A stretch of DNA of 64,000 nt from Microdochium bolleyi (lineage: Eukaryota; Ascomycota; Sordariomycetes; Xylariales; Microdochiaceae): positions 256,096-320,095 of the forward strand of contig KQ964267.1 of assembly GCA_001566295.1 (NCBI GenBank), in the 5' to 3' direction. The notes beneath the pieces are model-generated. The model saw nothing but the letters and a program-made list of their open reading frames with translations. It was not told the DNA's origin and searched no databases. Positions 1 to 10,717 of this stretch are shown piece by piece. Every line of letters begins with the position of its first letter. Position 1 is the stretch's first letter. The translations under genes were made by a program, and so were the position numbers.

Positions 1-3000
1 CAAGCTTGCAAAGTCCTAAAGCATGGCGAGTCCTGACCATCTTACCTGGAGCGTATCACAGCATTTGATGTTCTTCTCGAAAGGGCTCAGTATTACTTTG
101 AAGGCGATCTGACTACGCTCGCTAATGCCGAAGCACGATGCGTATTGGTTCTGCATGTGCCCAAAACCGACATTGCACGCAACACTACAGTTTAATTCCT
201 TCCAAAAGGCTGAATCGCACGTTCGGACGGAGGTGGAGAGTAGCTAGCCCCGGGACCCTACCTTAGGTTGCGTTCCCTTTTTTGACCCCCATTGCCCGCA
301 GCACCTACTCGAGACTCTGAAACATGTCGTCGAGAACTTTGATATTGGCGTATGACAAAACCCCGACACTGAAAGGACCCTTGGCTGATCCTCGAAGCCC
401 TCTCAGAAGGAAACGAAAGGGTCTTTGCTTCGACAGCGTCCGCATCGGGATGTGGCTCGGTGGTCTAGTCTGTTGATGACAGCTTGGTCGGGGGGCGCGG
501 GAGTGGCTGTTTCGGGCTTAGAGCTTAATTCTCAATGTTAAGAACCGATGATGTGGACAACCCGAAAAGTTGTGGTGGCAGAAGCGTGGAGCTCTTTTTG
601 GTAGGTTCGGTACGTTCGGCTTGTCAAAAGCGGACGGCTGAGACATTCCCAACCGTCATGTGCTCACCTTGAAAGGTAATCGCGAGGGATTGCAGAGGTC
701 CGGTCCAATTGACGAACCAGCAAGGTGAGGTTGTCGATGGAAGAGTTTCCGCTTACTGTGATCAGCTGGTTCCAAGAATCATGAGGCCTCAAAACCCAGC
801 GAGCCAAACTACGAATGACCCGGGGCAGAGCCGGGGAATGCTCTCATCGACGTTCAAAGCATTGTGTGAGGAAACACGGCGAAGATCGCCAGCGTAAGGA
901 GTGTCTCCCAGAGCTCGTCGGGTGAGCTAGCCAGGCTGTGATGCTTCGACGGAACGCCACTCCGGCAGCATCCGACCCAGACCCAACCCGCCGGAGCGGC
1001 CGCGACATCGCAAGCGAATTCGAACGAGAATAGCACATGCCTTGGTGGGAGTGTCTCACCCACCAAGGCATCCGCGCCAACTGCGGGTGCTCTTCTGAAA
1101 AGCGCATAACTGCTCGACTTATCCGTGCACACATGGGTTTCTGGTCAATGTCCAAATGGGTGGTGACACCAGGTCCCAGGACCCTGCAGCCCAAACAACA
1201 GGCCCCGTCCTCTTGCTCTCTCATCCACCTGACTGCTGTCACAGTCACAAGCATCGCCCGCGTTGTGGTGCTACTGTCTCTTGATCAATCAGCAAGCCGC
1301 ACTCGGGCTTGACCGCAGTGGCCAGACTCGTCTGACCATGGCCGCAATCGGCAACGCGCTGGCCAGTTTGGGGAGAACAAAGGAAGTCTGTTTCCTGCCA
1401 ATCGGGAACGCTACCTATCAGATCTGCCAAGAGTGGTGGGGGGATGCTGTCCTGGTCTGGCCTGGCCTTTTCAGGCAAAGCAGAGGTGGTCTGGAGCTCA
1501 CACTTTCAGCTTGCCACGTACACGACCCGGCTTTTCCTTAGTGCGCGCGCTTGTCTGCGATAGATTAATCAATTGCTCCGCCGTAGATCTGGGCCTGGGT
1601 GCCCCTCTCCCCCCCCGCGCTTGCCGCCAGTGCGCATCGTGGTGATGTTTTGACTCGGCCTCTTCTCCATCCGAAACCAGCGCCCCGTGGGCCATATCGT
1701 CATTTGTGATTCTCTGCCGGCTCCTTCGAGGCTACTGACAGGGAACACATGCGTTGATGAATTCCTCACGAGAACACATCAGAGAAATGGTCCCAGGAAG
1801 CAACAGACCATTGCTTTCCTACCCAGCGTTCTTAGCGGACTGTCTGTGGCTGCCTGTAACTGCGCCCAGCGCGCGCGTGGCGCTGATCTATTTGTTTCCC
1901 ATACAGGGGGCCAAGAGTGCAAGTGGTGCGGTTCCTTGCATCTGGGCTTGATTGGCCCCCTTCTAACCCCAGCAGGGCTGAAAGACGGACTCCCGAACGC
2001 TTGGGAGGCTTTTCTGGTAGTGTTTTTTTTTTTTCTTGACTCTTTTCCGCGGATTTCGCCGCGACTTCTTTTCTTTCGGGTGCTGTGTTGCGGTACCAGG
2101 AGCCCGGAGATGATGCGGCTGTCAGAAGTGGTGAGCACTGCCAACGCGACAGTCGCCTACAGACATTGGCAACTTGCTGCTGTCCCATTCGCGACAGAGT
2201 GCATGTGGGATTGGTCAATGCCGCCCTCGCTTCGGACTTTGAGTTGATTGGGGCTACGAGAAAGCTCAGTCGGATCGGGCAGCGGTGACGTGGCCACTTC
2301 AACTGAGATGCCAGACTGCTGGCCGGCATGGTTTCTTCATCGCTCGACTCGCCGCGCAAGCATAGGTCTGGAAGAAGTGCACGATGGCAGATCTCGGGTT
2401 TTGACGCATTGTTACCGGGATGCCCTTGTAGCTGTCACCATCTTGTCTAGCCATCTTGCGTCGTTCAGCCGCGGCGGAGCTTCCAGGGGACCCCCTGGAT
2501 GTACTACCCATGCCCAGACCACACTCGTCCGGTCGATCACAGCGCCAGAGCCTCACGATAATAACTCGCCGGTCCGGTTCCGCCCTGACGTGCGAAGGAC
2601 ATCTTCGAGGGGACGTGCAATTAACTGCTGTTGGCGATGAGGCTGCACGGCGAGACGGCACACGCACAAAGACCACAGTTAGGGCGAAACTCTGAGCGCG
2701 GGTCACCAAATTGGTGGTGGTGCACCACCAGGCAGTGCTACCGCCTGGCTAAGCTCTGATCTCCACAAGGGAGCAGTCACAGTCCTTCTTAGGTGCGGCT
2801 ACAAGTCTGCCCTGACAAAGTGAAATGTGAGGCGAATCCGAGCTAAGGCAAGGGCGAGCAAGACGCTGCGGCAAGGGCGCAGGAGCCGACAACGCCCAGA
2901 AGTAACAAAAAGCATCGTTGCGAGAAGTGCACAAACGAGGATGGGAAATTACAGCGATGCAAGCTACACAGATTTCCACTCGTGGCCGAACCCTGACCGC

Positions 3001-3743
3001 GTATCAATCGAGCAAGCAGTTGGGGGCCGATTCATGGATTTTTGGGGTGACAGCTCAGCCAGATCAAGCCTCGCTCATGCAGGAACAACACGAGGGGCGG
3101 CCAGTCGCAGGCGCCATATGGTGCCAGCACGGAGCGAGCGTGCTCCCTACGGGATCGCTCTCCGGAGGCTGTGGCCGAATAGGGAAATGCTCTCGAGCCT
3201 AGACAGCTCTGGGCTCGGGCGCCACCAGTCAACCATGTCGAGTCGGGGGGAGTACGCCGGGCTGCATGGTGCTTTCTTGTCCCATCTCTCTCTGAGAGGT
3301 GGATCTGCTTGGAGCTGGGGAACCCCCCGAAGCCCGGGCCCCGTGCCACACGTGGACCAGCTGAACATTCGCTTCTGGCATAGGGTGGTTTCCACAACGG
3401 GGCACGCCATCTCTGGCTGGACGTCTTGGCCCCCCTTGTCGACGCCCTCTTGGACTGTCCCAGACCCTGTGCCGAGGACTCCAGCTGTGCCCAAGGGCCC
3501 CGAGGGTCCGCCCCAATGTCCACCAAGGGCAGCCACGGGCGGGACGGCATGGGCCCTCATTGGTCCCGAGGCGAGAAGGGGTCGTCTTCCTCGCCCTTCA
3601 GGGTTGTGATGGTTGAATCATCATGGGATTCTAGCCTGCGCACTTGCTCCTTTTCCGTCTGCTCGGAAAGCTCCACACACCCTAGGCCACTCCGGCGGTG
3701 ATGTTCTTGTTGTTGTTGGTGCTGGCGCCAAGGGTCTGGTGGT

Positions 3744-3785
3744 GTCCCGCTGCGAGGGATGTCCCGCTGCGAGGGATGTCCCGCT
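3744..3785. repeat. 17-bp tandem direct repeat, about 2.5 copies
   Basis: The unit gtcccgctgcgagggat occurs at 3744-3760 and again, identical, at 3761-3777, followed by a partial third copy (gtcccgct). It lies about 400 bases upstream of the GH16 start codon and outside any gene I can support. Confidence 0.9.
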
Positions 3786-4107
3786 TTCTTTGAACTATTG
3801 CTGCGCCCGTGGCGTCGCCCGCGAAGTTATCGTGATGAGGGAGCAGTCTACATAATGCGGGCATGCGTCCTGCCCACCCCGACCTCATTGTTCTTGACTC
3901 CTGCCCTTCCAACGACAATCTTGTCCAGTTCCGTGTCAAACAAAGAGCCCGGTGGCTAGCACTCCTTTTGCCGCCTTTCGACACCAAGCCCACCACTGAC
4001 ACGAGTCGGATACTCTGCTCCGCGGTCCAGACCCTGACTTACACGGACTTATACTTTTCGACTACGTACATCCTACGAGACAGGCTCGCCTTGCGTGTCC
4101 CACAGAC

Positions 4108-4114
4108 ATATAAG
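4108..4114 (+). promoter_or_regulatory. TATA box of the GH16 gene
   Basis: The sequence ATATAAG lies 73 bases upstream of the ATG at 4181, followed by a pyrimidine-rich leader. The position suits a short 5' leader, but no transcript data are available. Confidence 0.5.
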
Positions 4115-4180
4115 CACCCATACCTCAACCTGATCATCTTCTCGTCGATCTCCCGCCCCCCCGCCCGCAACACCGTCACG

Positions 4181-5164
4181 ATGGTGCGTCTCAACCTCGC
4201 CTCCTCCCTTGCGGCCGCCGTAGCCTTCAGCGGCCTGTCTGCCCACGCCATTCCCCTGGCCGGCAGTGAGGGGGAATCATCACCCGCCGCCCACCTCGTC
4301 TCCCGCGACGCCCCGACCTCTATCCCGTCCGGCTTCCGCAGGCGCGTCTTTCTCGAGAACTTCGTGGCCAACTCGGCCCTCTCGCAGACGACATGGCAGT
4401 ACGACCTGGGCACATCATATCCGGGCGGCCCTCCGCAGTGGGGCACCTGGGAGGTCCAGCGATACACGTCGGACCGGTCCAACATCCTCATCAACGGCGC
4501 GGGCAACCTGCAGATCATCCCGCGCAAGAACAGCCAGACGGGCGAGTGGACCTCGTCGCGCATCGAGACCAAGCCCGTCGCCGACTTCCAATGCGTCGAC
4601 GGCGGCAAGATCCGCGTGCAGGCCTCGATCCGGCTCGGCACCGGCTTCACCACCCAGGGCGCCAACGACGGCTTCTGGCCCGCCTTCTGGCTGCTGAGCC
4701 CGGCGTTCCGGGGCAACTACATGTCGTGGCCGACGACGGGCGAGCTCGACATCCTCGAGTCCGTCAACGGCCTGCCCACGGCCTGGAACGTCGCCCACTG
4801 CGGCACCAACCCGGGCGGCGTCTGCAACGAGCCCAACGGCCTCGGCGGCTCTACGCCCATGACCCGTGGCGTCTTCAACACATACCGCCTCGACATTGAC
4901 CGCACCGCCGCCGACTGGAGGCAGGAGACCATCCGCTGGTACCTCAACGACCGCCTCACCCGCACCCTCACGCCCCGCGACATGCAGTACAACCAGGACG
5001 CCTGGAACTCCCTCGTCCACCGCAAGAAGTTCATCCTCCTCAACGTCGCCGTCGGCGGCGGCTTCCCCAACGGCGTCGCCGGCTACCAGACCCCCACGGC
5101 CAAGTCGGTCGGCGGGCCCCAGCAGGGCATGGAGGTCGACTACGTTGTCGTCTGGAGCACATAA
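4181..5164 (+). CDS. Secreted glycoside hydrolase family 16 beta-glucanase
   Basis: Single-exon gene for a 327-residue protein. The open frame extends upstream to 3863, but the ATG at 4181 begins a clear signal peptide (MVRLNLASSLAAAVAFSGLS) and follows a TATA box, so it is the chosen start. The mature part is a GH16 beta-jelly-roll domain. The catalytic signature GELDILESVNG is intact, with the nucleophile and acid/base glutamates at about residues 188 and 193 and the assisting Asp at 190. This ExDxxE form is the laminarinase type, so the enzyme probably cleaves 1,3- or 1,3(4)-beta-glucans outside the cell. The substrate is inferred: it could be the fungus's own wall glucan or that of plants or other fungi. 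There is no carbohydrate-binding module and no GPI signal. The family call is firm. Confidence 0.93.
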   Translation: MVRLNLASSLAAAVAFSGLSAHAIPLAGSEGESSPAAHLVSRDAPTSIPSGFRRRVFLENFVANSALSQTTWQYDLGTSYPGGPPQWGTWEVQRYTSDRSNILINGAGNLQIIPRKNSQTGEWTSSRIETKPVADFQCVDGGKIRVQASIRLGTGFTTQGANDGFWPAFWLLSPAFRGNYMSWPTTGELDILESVNGLPTAWNVAHCGTNPGGVCNEPNGLGGSTPMTRGVFNTYRLDIDRTAADWRQETIRWYLNDRLTRTLTPRDMQYNQDAWNSLVHRKKFILLNVAVGGGFPNGVAGYQTPTAKSVGGPQQGMEVDYVVVWST

Positions 5165-6196
5165 AAAGGGAGTGATTTTCTTTTCTCTGATCTAGATTTC
5201 TAGTATTATTGCTTTTCAAGATACCAATGATTATATCACTTTTCAACTTTTCACTCGTTACATTGAAAGCTTTGCATGCGCACCGCCCTTGCTAGCTTCT
5301 CAGAGCGTTTCCCGTCTTGGTGATATTTCTCATTAGCAGCAAAGTACATGAGGCCCTAGCTTTGACATCCTGTATCACTTCACGTATACTATTTTCGAGA
5401 ATGGCACATATCCTACGCATTCAATGACCATCGATCCCAGCTCCGTGACGAGAAAAAGCGACATGATTGATTTGCTGAGTGCAATCAGACCGGGAACATG
5501 TGGTCTTCTTGCTGAGTCTGTTGTCGATCTCGTTTAGGGCCGTGATCCGGCTCAACATTTCACCCCGTCAAGTGCCCACCGAGTGTCGTCGGCAAGGGTG
5601 ACATTGCTGCGCATTTCTCGAAAGAGAAGGTCTGAGGAGTCCATCATGTACCTCAGACGCTCGAGACGTGGACGTTGTTGTCCTTGGCGGGGCCAGGGAT
5701 ACACCATTTCACGAAATCGTCATGCGTACCCAGTCAAGAGAAGGAAGAACACTTGATCCTCGAAGCATCTGGCCCTGAAACAACCAAATCCACGCCTCTG
5801 ACCAGGACCTCGCAGAAGCACGACATCAGGGGGTCGACATGATCAAACATGGCCAAAGACTTGCGTTTTAGCGCGTCCATCGTCGTCTATGTGACTTGCA
5901 GAGACTCAAACTTCCACGTATCATAGCACGTGGCTGTAGAGACTTCTCCCAAGGTTCGGAGCATATGTCTCATCCAGTTTTTTGGTAGCTATTCGAACAC
6001 TTGTGCACCACAACTCGACCCATTGGTATCGGTTGGCATTCTCGGGTGGTTCAAAAATGGTCGACCGCACTTAACGGAGCCTCCGCGGCCACGCTATCTG
6101 GCCTGTATCCCTGTGCCTCCACCCGATTCACTGGCTCTGCATACCGAGTCGTTGAAACTATCCTAATCATGTGCCATAACTCCACCTTGGGATGTT
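5165..6196. other. Intergenic region between GH16 and HET genes
   Basis: No gene is seen. An AT-rich stretch directly after the GH16 stop (about 5170-5260) probably holds its polyadenylation region. The remaining open frames are short and show no domain. Confidence 0.6.
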
Positions 6197-8133
6197 TCAG
6201 GCATGTGTGATTGGAACTGTGCCGCCACTGCCGGTCAGCGCCGAGAACCAAAGGAGCCCATGCTTACACTCGTTCTGGAGGTCAATCATCCCGTGCTCTT
6301 CGCAGTTCTCGTCCATTGGCTGAATCGCGCATCCATATGCCAGAGAATCCATTGAGTCACCGTAGACAATGGAGCCTGGTGAAGGCGGCACGCCCAATGC
6401 CAGGCGTCTTGTTGACATTTCGTGTTGCCGCTCAGGAGGAGAAGCATGCCTACGCTCGACAACAGGGCCGTTCCGACAATATCTCTCGGCAGGGCCGTTC
6501 TGACGATATCTCTCGGCGATCCTTTCGATGGTCACAAACACGGACGGCATTTCGGGCGACTCTTTAAACTGCCAACAACCACATTCCCAGTCCTGCTGTT
6601 TAGGTCGGAGTCGATATCCGCCAAGGAAAATGATCTTCCCCACGACTCGGTAGTGACGTCCGCCCAACGGGCGCAAAACAGTAGACAACTCATAAGTTTG
6701 CAGGATTATGTCCCCCGGCAAGACCATAGGGCAGGCTACGGCTGTCGTTTCGTCTCCAAGCACAGCGTGGAAATCAGTAGCTGTTGGTTGGATGTTCCAA
6801 GGGGGGGGATAAAGTCGCACACCAAATTTGCGGCCAACCTACCCAAGCCGTCCCGCCGAATGAAGCAAGCAGCGTAGATCGGCAGCCGTCATGTCCGTGT
6901 CTTTGCGTACAGTCCCAGTTCAACGGTCCTGAGATCTTTCGCGTCCACCTCCAGTGCGCGTAAAAGGGAGCGCACATCGAGTAAGGTGGTGAAATAGCCT
7001 CCCGCCAGAAGCACCATGCTTAACTGAGTTTGCGAAAGGGTGTAGTCCACAATGGGTTTTGACTGGCCAATCGCTTCCCAGTTGATGAGCCGCAATGTTC
7101 CGTAGAGGCGGTCTCTGGGATCCGCACAGAGCAACCTAACTGAACTTGCGAGAACATGACCTAATTTGTGTCCAAAGGGATTTTCGCAAACTAAACTCGA
7201 CATAGTGATGAATCCGTGTGAGAATTGCTCTCTGAACCACCGGAAGTGCCATTCATCGTGGTCGAATTCAGCCAGCAATCTCTCCGTGGAGCTGAGCACA
7301 TTCCAATCCAACTGCGATGCTCCACAGAGAATCACCGTGCGACCTCTACCTTCATAGAGCTCCTGTACCACCCAGAGCCGACTGAAGTAAGGGCGTGAGG
7401 TGAAGGAGTCCCAGTGATGCCAAAATTTCGACAGAGTCCTTCCGCTCCGAAAGGGGGAAAGTCTTCGTAAATTTGCGCTCATCGCACATCCTCGCGCTCG
7501 TCGTGAGAATGCTGCTGCACGCCGCTCATCGATATCCTTGGCGAATCTGGCGATGGATTCCCAGGCTTCATCACCAGGCCCTATACATGCGAGTACCAAG
7601 AAAGCCTTTGCGAAGATCTCACCCATCATCTGGACCTGCGCGCTCTTCTCTGCGGCGTTATCCTGGTCGATGCATACGGAGTCAATCCATATCGGCGTGG
7701 CTGGGGAGTACTTTCGGGCCTGTCGAAGAGCGTAGTGGCAGTTTTGACGGACTGTAAAGGGTCTCCCATCGATAAATATCTGTCGTTGATCTTTTCCATC
7801 GCCCCATGCGTACGATATCGCGTGGAAAGCAGGAGCATGCCTGAGGGCGCAAGTGGTCACTCTGCAGTGTATATCGTCGTCGAAGTCCCCCGGTTCAACC
7901 ATCAAGAGTCGGATGCGACGCTCAGGGTACGCAAGGGCTGGCAAGGTAGCGATTTCGTTGGTCCGCAAGTCGGCGAGTTGTTCTTGCGACGTGATGAGGA
8001 GTCGTCGCCGTGGGTTGCGGCGCCGCGCATCTTGCTGTTCTTCGCCCGTGTGTAATTGGGAGATGCGACGCTTTGCCATGTTGACGCTGGAGCGCGGGGA
8101 ACGAGAGTCTGAGCCGAGAGGACTGTTGGGCAT
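6197..8133 (-). CDS. HET-domain (heterokaryon incompatibility) protein, unresolved exon junction
   Basis: Fungal HET proteins trigger cell death on fusion of incompatible strains. The first segment (8133-6892, ATG at 8133) carries the HET hallmarks: ISYAWGD (residues 106-112), WIDSVCIDQ (149-157), RLWVVQEL (252-259) and DPRDRLYG (338-345). It stops at TGA 6891-6889. A second open frame (6838-6197) has a typical HET tail: a GDE/GDII segment, then VLRPLGG and YRVVGKIIFLGG. The segments should join through a short intron. The acceptor TAG at 6841-6839 suits the tail. The best-looking donor (GTACGC at 6910) leaves the wrong phase, while a phase-0 donor (GTTGAA at 6924, intron 86 nt) is a poor match. 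So this is either an intron with an unusual donor or a frame-disrupted allele. Spliced length would be roughly 615 residues. No NACHT or WD40 part is present. Confidence 0.75.
6464..6517. repeat. 27-bp tandem duplication inside the HET gene
   Basis: Two adjacent 27-bp units, 6464-6490 and 6491-6517, differ at only two positions. The length is a multiple of three, so the frame is kept and the nine-residue peptide is duplicated in the C-terminal part of the HET protein (minus strand). Confidence 0.9.
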
Positions 8134-8830
8134 TCGGAATTAGGAGAGTTTCGCCAGATTGTGGATTGCGCTGGGCTGTGCGATGAAGGTCAGCAATGCT
8201 ACCCCGAGGAAAGGCAACCTTGCGCGGAGCCTTGCAGAGAGCCTTGCCAGGCTGCCGCGACCCGGGCGCCTCGTCAGGCAGTCAGGCTGCAGTAGCACCC
8301 CTGCAGCTTCTAATCACACGCTGCATGGTATTGGCACTTTGCTTTTCCGCCTTTGGGCAGGAACCTGGGTTGACTGTCAACATCGCTGTGCCTGAGACGA
8401 GCGGTGGGCGTTTTCTGGGTGTCAGAGTCGCTTGCCTGGTTTCTGGTCACGGAGGTCGCTGAGGAGTGGACGGAACAATATTGTCAGAGCAAAGAGGAAA
8501 CATTTGGATGGCGTCTTGACGGATGTGATCAACTGATGTGATCGACGTCTCGAAAACATGAGGATGAAGAATGTAGGGGAAGAGAAATGAACTGGCAGAG
8601 CAGATCCTCAGGAAGTTTTATCGGCGTAACAACTCTTCGCGTTCCCAGCAGGCGACAGTCGGCACTCGCATCCGGGATTCCACAGCACATCAACACCAGT
8701 CGACTGGCAAATAAACACGAAGTGGACATAAATCATCAAATTTCATATTCTCATCATGATCATCCCTAACACCAAACTCCACCTCCCGTGAAACCTGTGC
8801 CCCCTTTCGAAACCATTTTCCCTTCAGAAG
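8134..8830. other. Intergenic region between HET and esterase genes
   Basis: No gene is seen. It is the promoter side of the HET gene and the 3' side of the esterase gene. The AT-rich part at about 8690-8830 is a likely 3' end region for the esterase. Confidence 0.55.
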
Positions 8831-10717
8831 TTAGAACAACAACTTATCAATATGCGTCCCCAGCCAGTCCGACGTGTCCTTCCGGAAGTCGTCCGTGATA
8901 ACCTGGCTGTCGCGGGAGAAGAACTGCATCATCTTCTGGCCCTGGCTCCACTTGGGCCAGTTCGGATACCCTCCTTTCCCAACGTTCGGGTCCAGGTTGT
9001 ACAGGAAGTTGATGTAGTACGTCCGCTGGCTGCGCGCGGCGTAGTTGTCAAACAGGCCCAGGAAGACCTGCAGGATGTCGCTGCCGTGCAGAGTGCCGAC
9101 GATCGGGGTCCCGTAGTTCTGGCTGGCCAGGTATGTCCAGGTGGGCACGCTGGGGCGGAGCTTGGCGGCGCCCTCGAGCACGAGACGCCGGGATAGCGTG
9201 AAGACGAGGTCGCCGAGGACCGCGGCGCGGCGCTTGAAGCCCGGGAAGATCTCGTTGAGGAGACCGGTGCGGTGCGGCGAGCCCTCGATGACGGCTTGCA
9301 GGCCCGTCTCGTAGGTGGCGACGAGGTCGCGCAGGTCCGACTTGGGGGCTTGCTTGAAGTAGTACTGTGACAGGTAGTCGACGAGCTGCTCGGCAGTGGT
9401 GACGTTGGGCTGGAAGATGGCGAAGAGCGTGCCCTCGTCCTCCTGGTCGCCCACGATGAAAGGAACGGGCGCGTACAGGCCCTTGACGGCGAGGGTGTGC
9501 GGGGACTCCGGGAGGGTGTCGCCGTCTGGCCGGGGCAGGTAGGACAGTGCGAGGGACTGGTAGCTCAGGATGCCGGGGACCGAGACGACGGCGCGGTAGA
9601 AGGCCTCGTAGGACAAGCCGCGCAGGCAGTCGAGCGAGCTGGCGGCCTTGGAGCAGCCGGCCGTCGCGACGACCTTGTCGTACACGACCTGTGCCTTGGG
9701 GCTGGCCATGTCCTCGGTCGGGACGGTGGTGCCCGAGCTCATGATGGCCCCGCGGAACAGCGGCTTGCCCTTGTATGTGTATTTGCCGCCATAAAGGACC
9801 ATCTGGTCGAAAACCGAGATGGATCCGGCCGACTCGCCCCAGATGGTCACCTTGTCCGGGTCCCCGCCGAAGCTGGCAATGTTGTCGGCCACCCACTCGA
9901 GACCCATGCGCTGTGTTGTCGCGGGAATGTCAGTGTCCAGTCTCGAATCCTGGCAGTGGCTTGCAGAAGTTCTGAACTCACCTGGTCGCGGAGTCCGAGG
10001 TTGCCAGAGCCCTCAGCCTTGAGCTCCTTGCCGGGCATGAAGCCCCAGCCGGCGACTCTGTAGTTGACGGCCACAAAGATGAAGGGCTCGCCAATGCTGA
10101 TGCCGTGCTTGATGAGACTGCTGCCATCGTACATGGAGGTCCAGCCGAGCTATTTCTCATTTTGTCAGTCCTGCGCACAATGAAAAAAAGTGCAAGAGTT
10201 CCAACGCGACCCGGCTTACCTGGAAACCGCCTCCAAAGATCCAGAACAGCACCGGCAGCTTCGCGTCCGGCTTTGTGCCCTCTGGCCGGGCCACAGTGAC
10301 GGTCAGACAGTCTTCGGTCTGACCCGTGACTTCCTGCACGAACGGCAGGCCCGTGAGCCCACCTAGAGCGTCGAAGAGGATGTTCTTGCTGTCGGTGCCC
10401 ACAACGAACTGCGGGCACGCCGCTGCAGGGCCCGTCACGTCGACGGTGCCCAGGTTCCCCGTGATGCGCACGGGCGGGCGTAGCCGCAAGGGGCCGACGG
10501 GCGGCTGGGCGTAGTGGATGCCGCCGAAGGACTCGATGTTGTTGATGACGTTGCCGACAAAGGTGCCCGCGGGGGAGGAGACGGTTGCCGTCTTGAGGGC
10601 AGCGACGGACATTACCGGTTCAGACTCGGGAGGAGGGGATATGACGCCGGCTTCCTGGGCGAAGGAGCCTGCTGCGGAGAGCATGCTACCCCAGAGAAGG
10701 GAGCGGAGAGCGACCAT
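8831..10717 (-). CDS. Secreted type-B carboxylesterase/lipase
   Basis: Three exons, 10717-10220, 10149-9982 and 9910-8831, give 581 residues; both introns (about 70 nt) are phase 0 with GTAAGC and GTGAGT donors. The start was placed at the ATG that opens a signal peptide (MVALRSLLWGSMLSAAGSFA) rather than at upstream in-frame codons. It belongs to the alpha/beta-hydrolase carboxylesterase type-B family. Visible marks are the EDCLTV motif, the oxyanion-hole FGGGF stretch, the nucleophile serine in GESAGS (about residue 249), the acidic residue in DEGT (about 381) and the catalytic histidine in LHGSD (about 497). The catalytic triad is therefore complete and the enzyme probably hydrolyses carboxylic esters or lipids outside the cell. 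The exact substrate cannot be read from sequence. The length is normal for the family and nothing looks broken. Confidence 0.93.

Larger units (their letters stand above)
1..4180. other. Gene-poor upstream region
   Basis: I see no convincing gene in this 4.2 kb stretch. Open frames are short, overlap on both strands and show no recognisable domain or coherent splice structure. The last 100 bases are the promoter and 5' leader of the GH16 gene. A short tandem duplication lies at 3744-3785. Confidence 0.6.
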
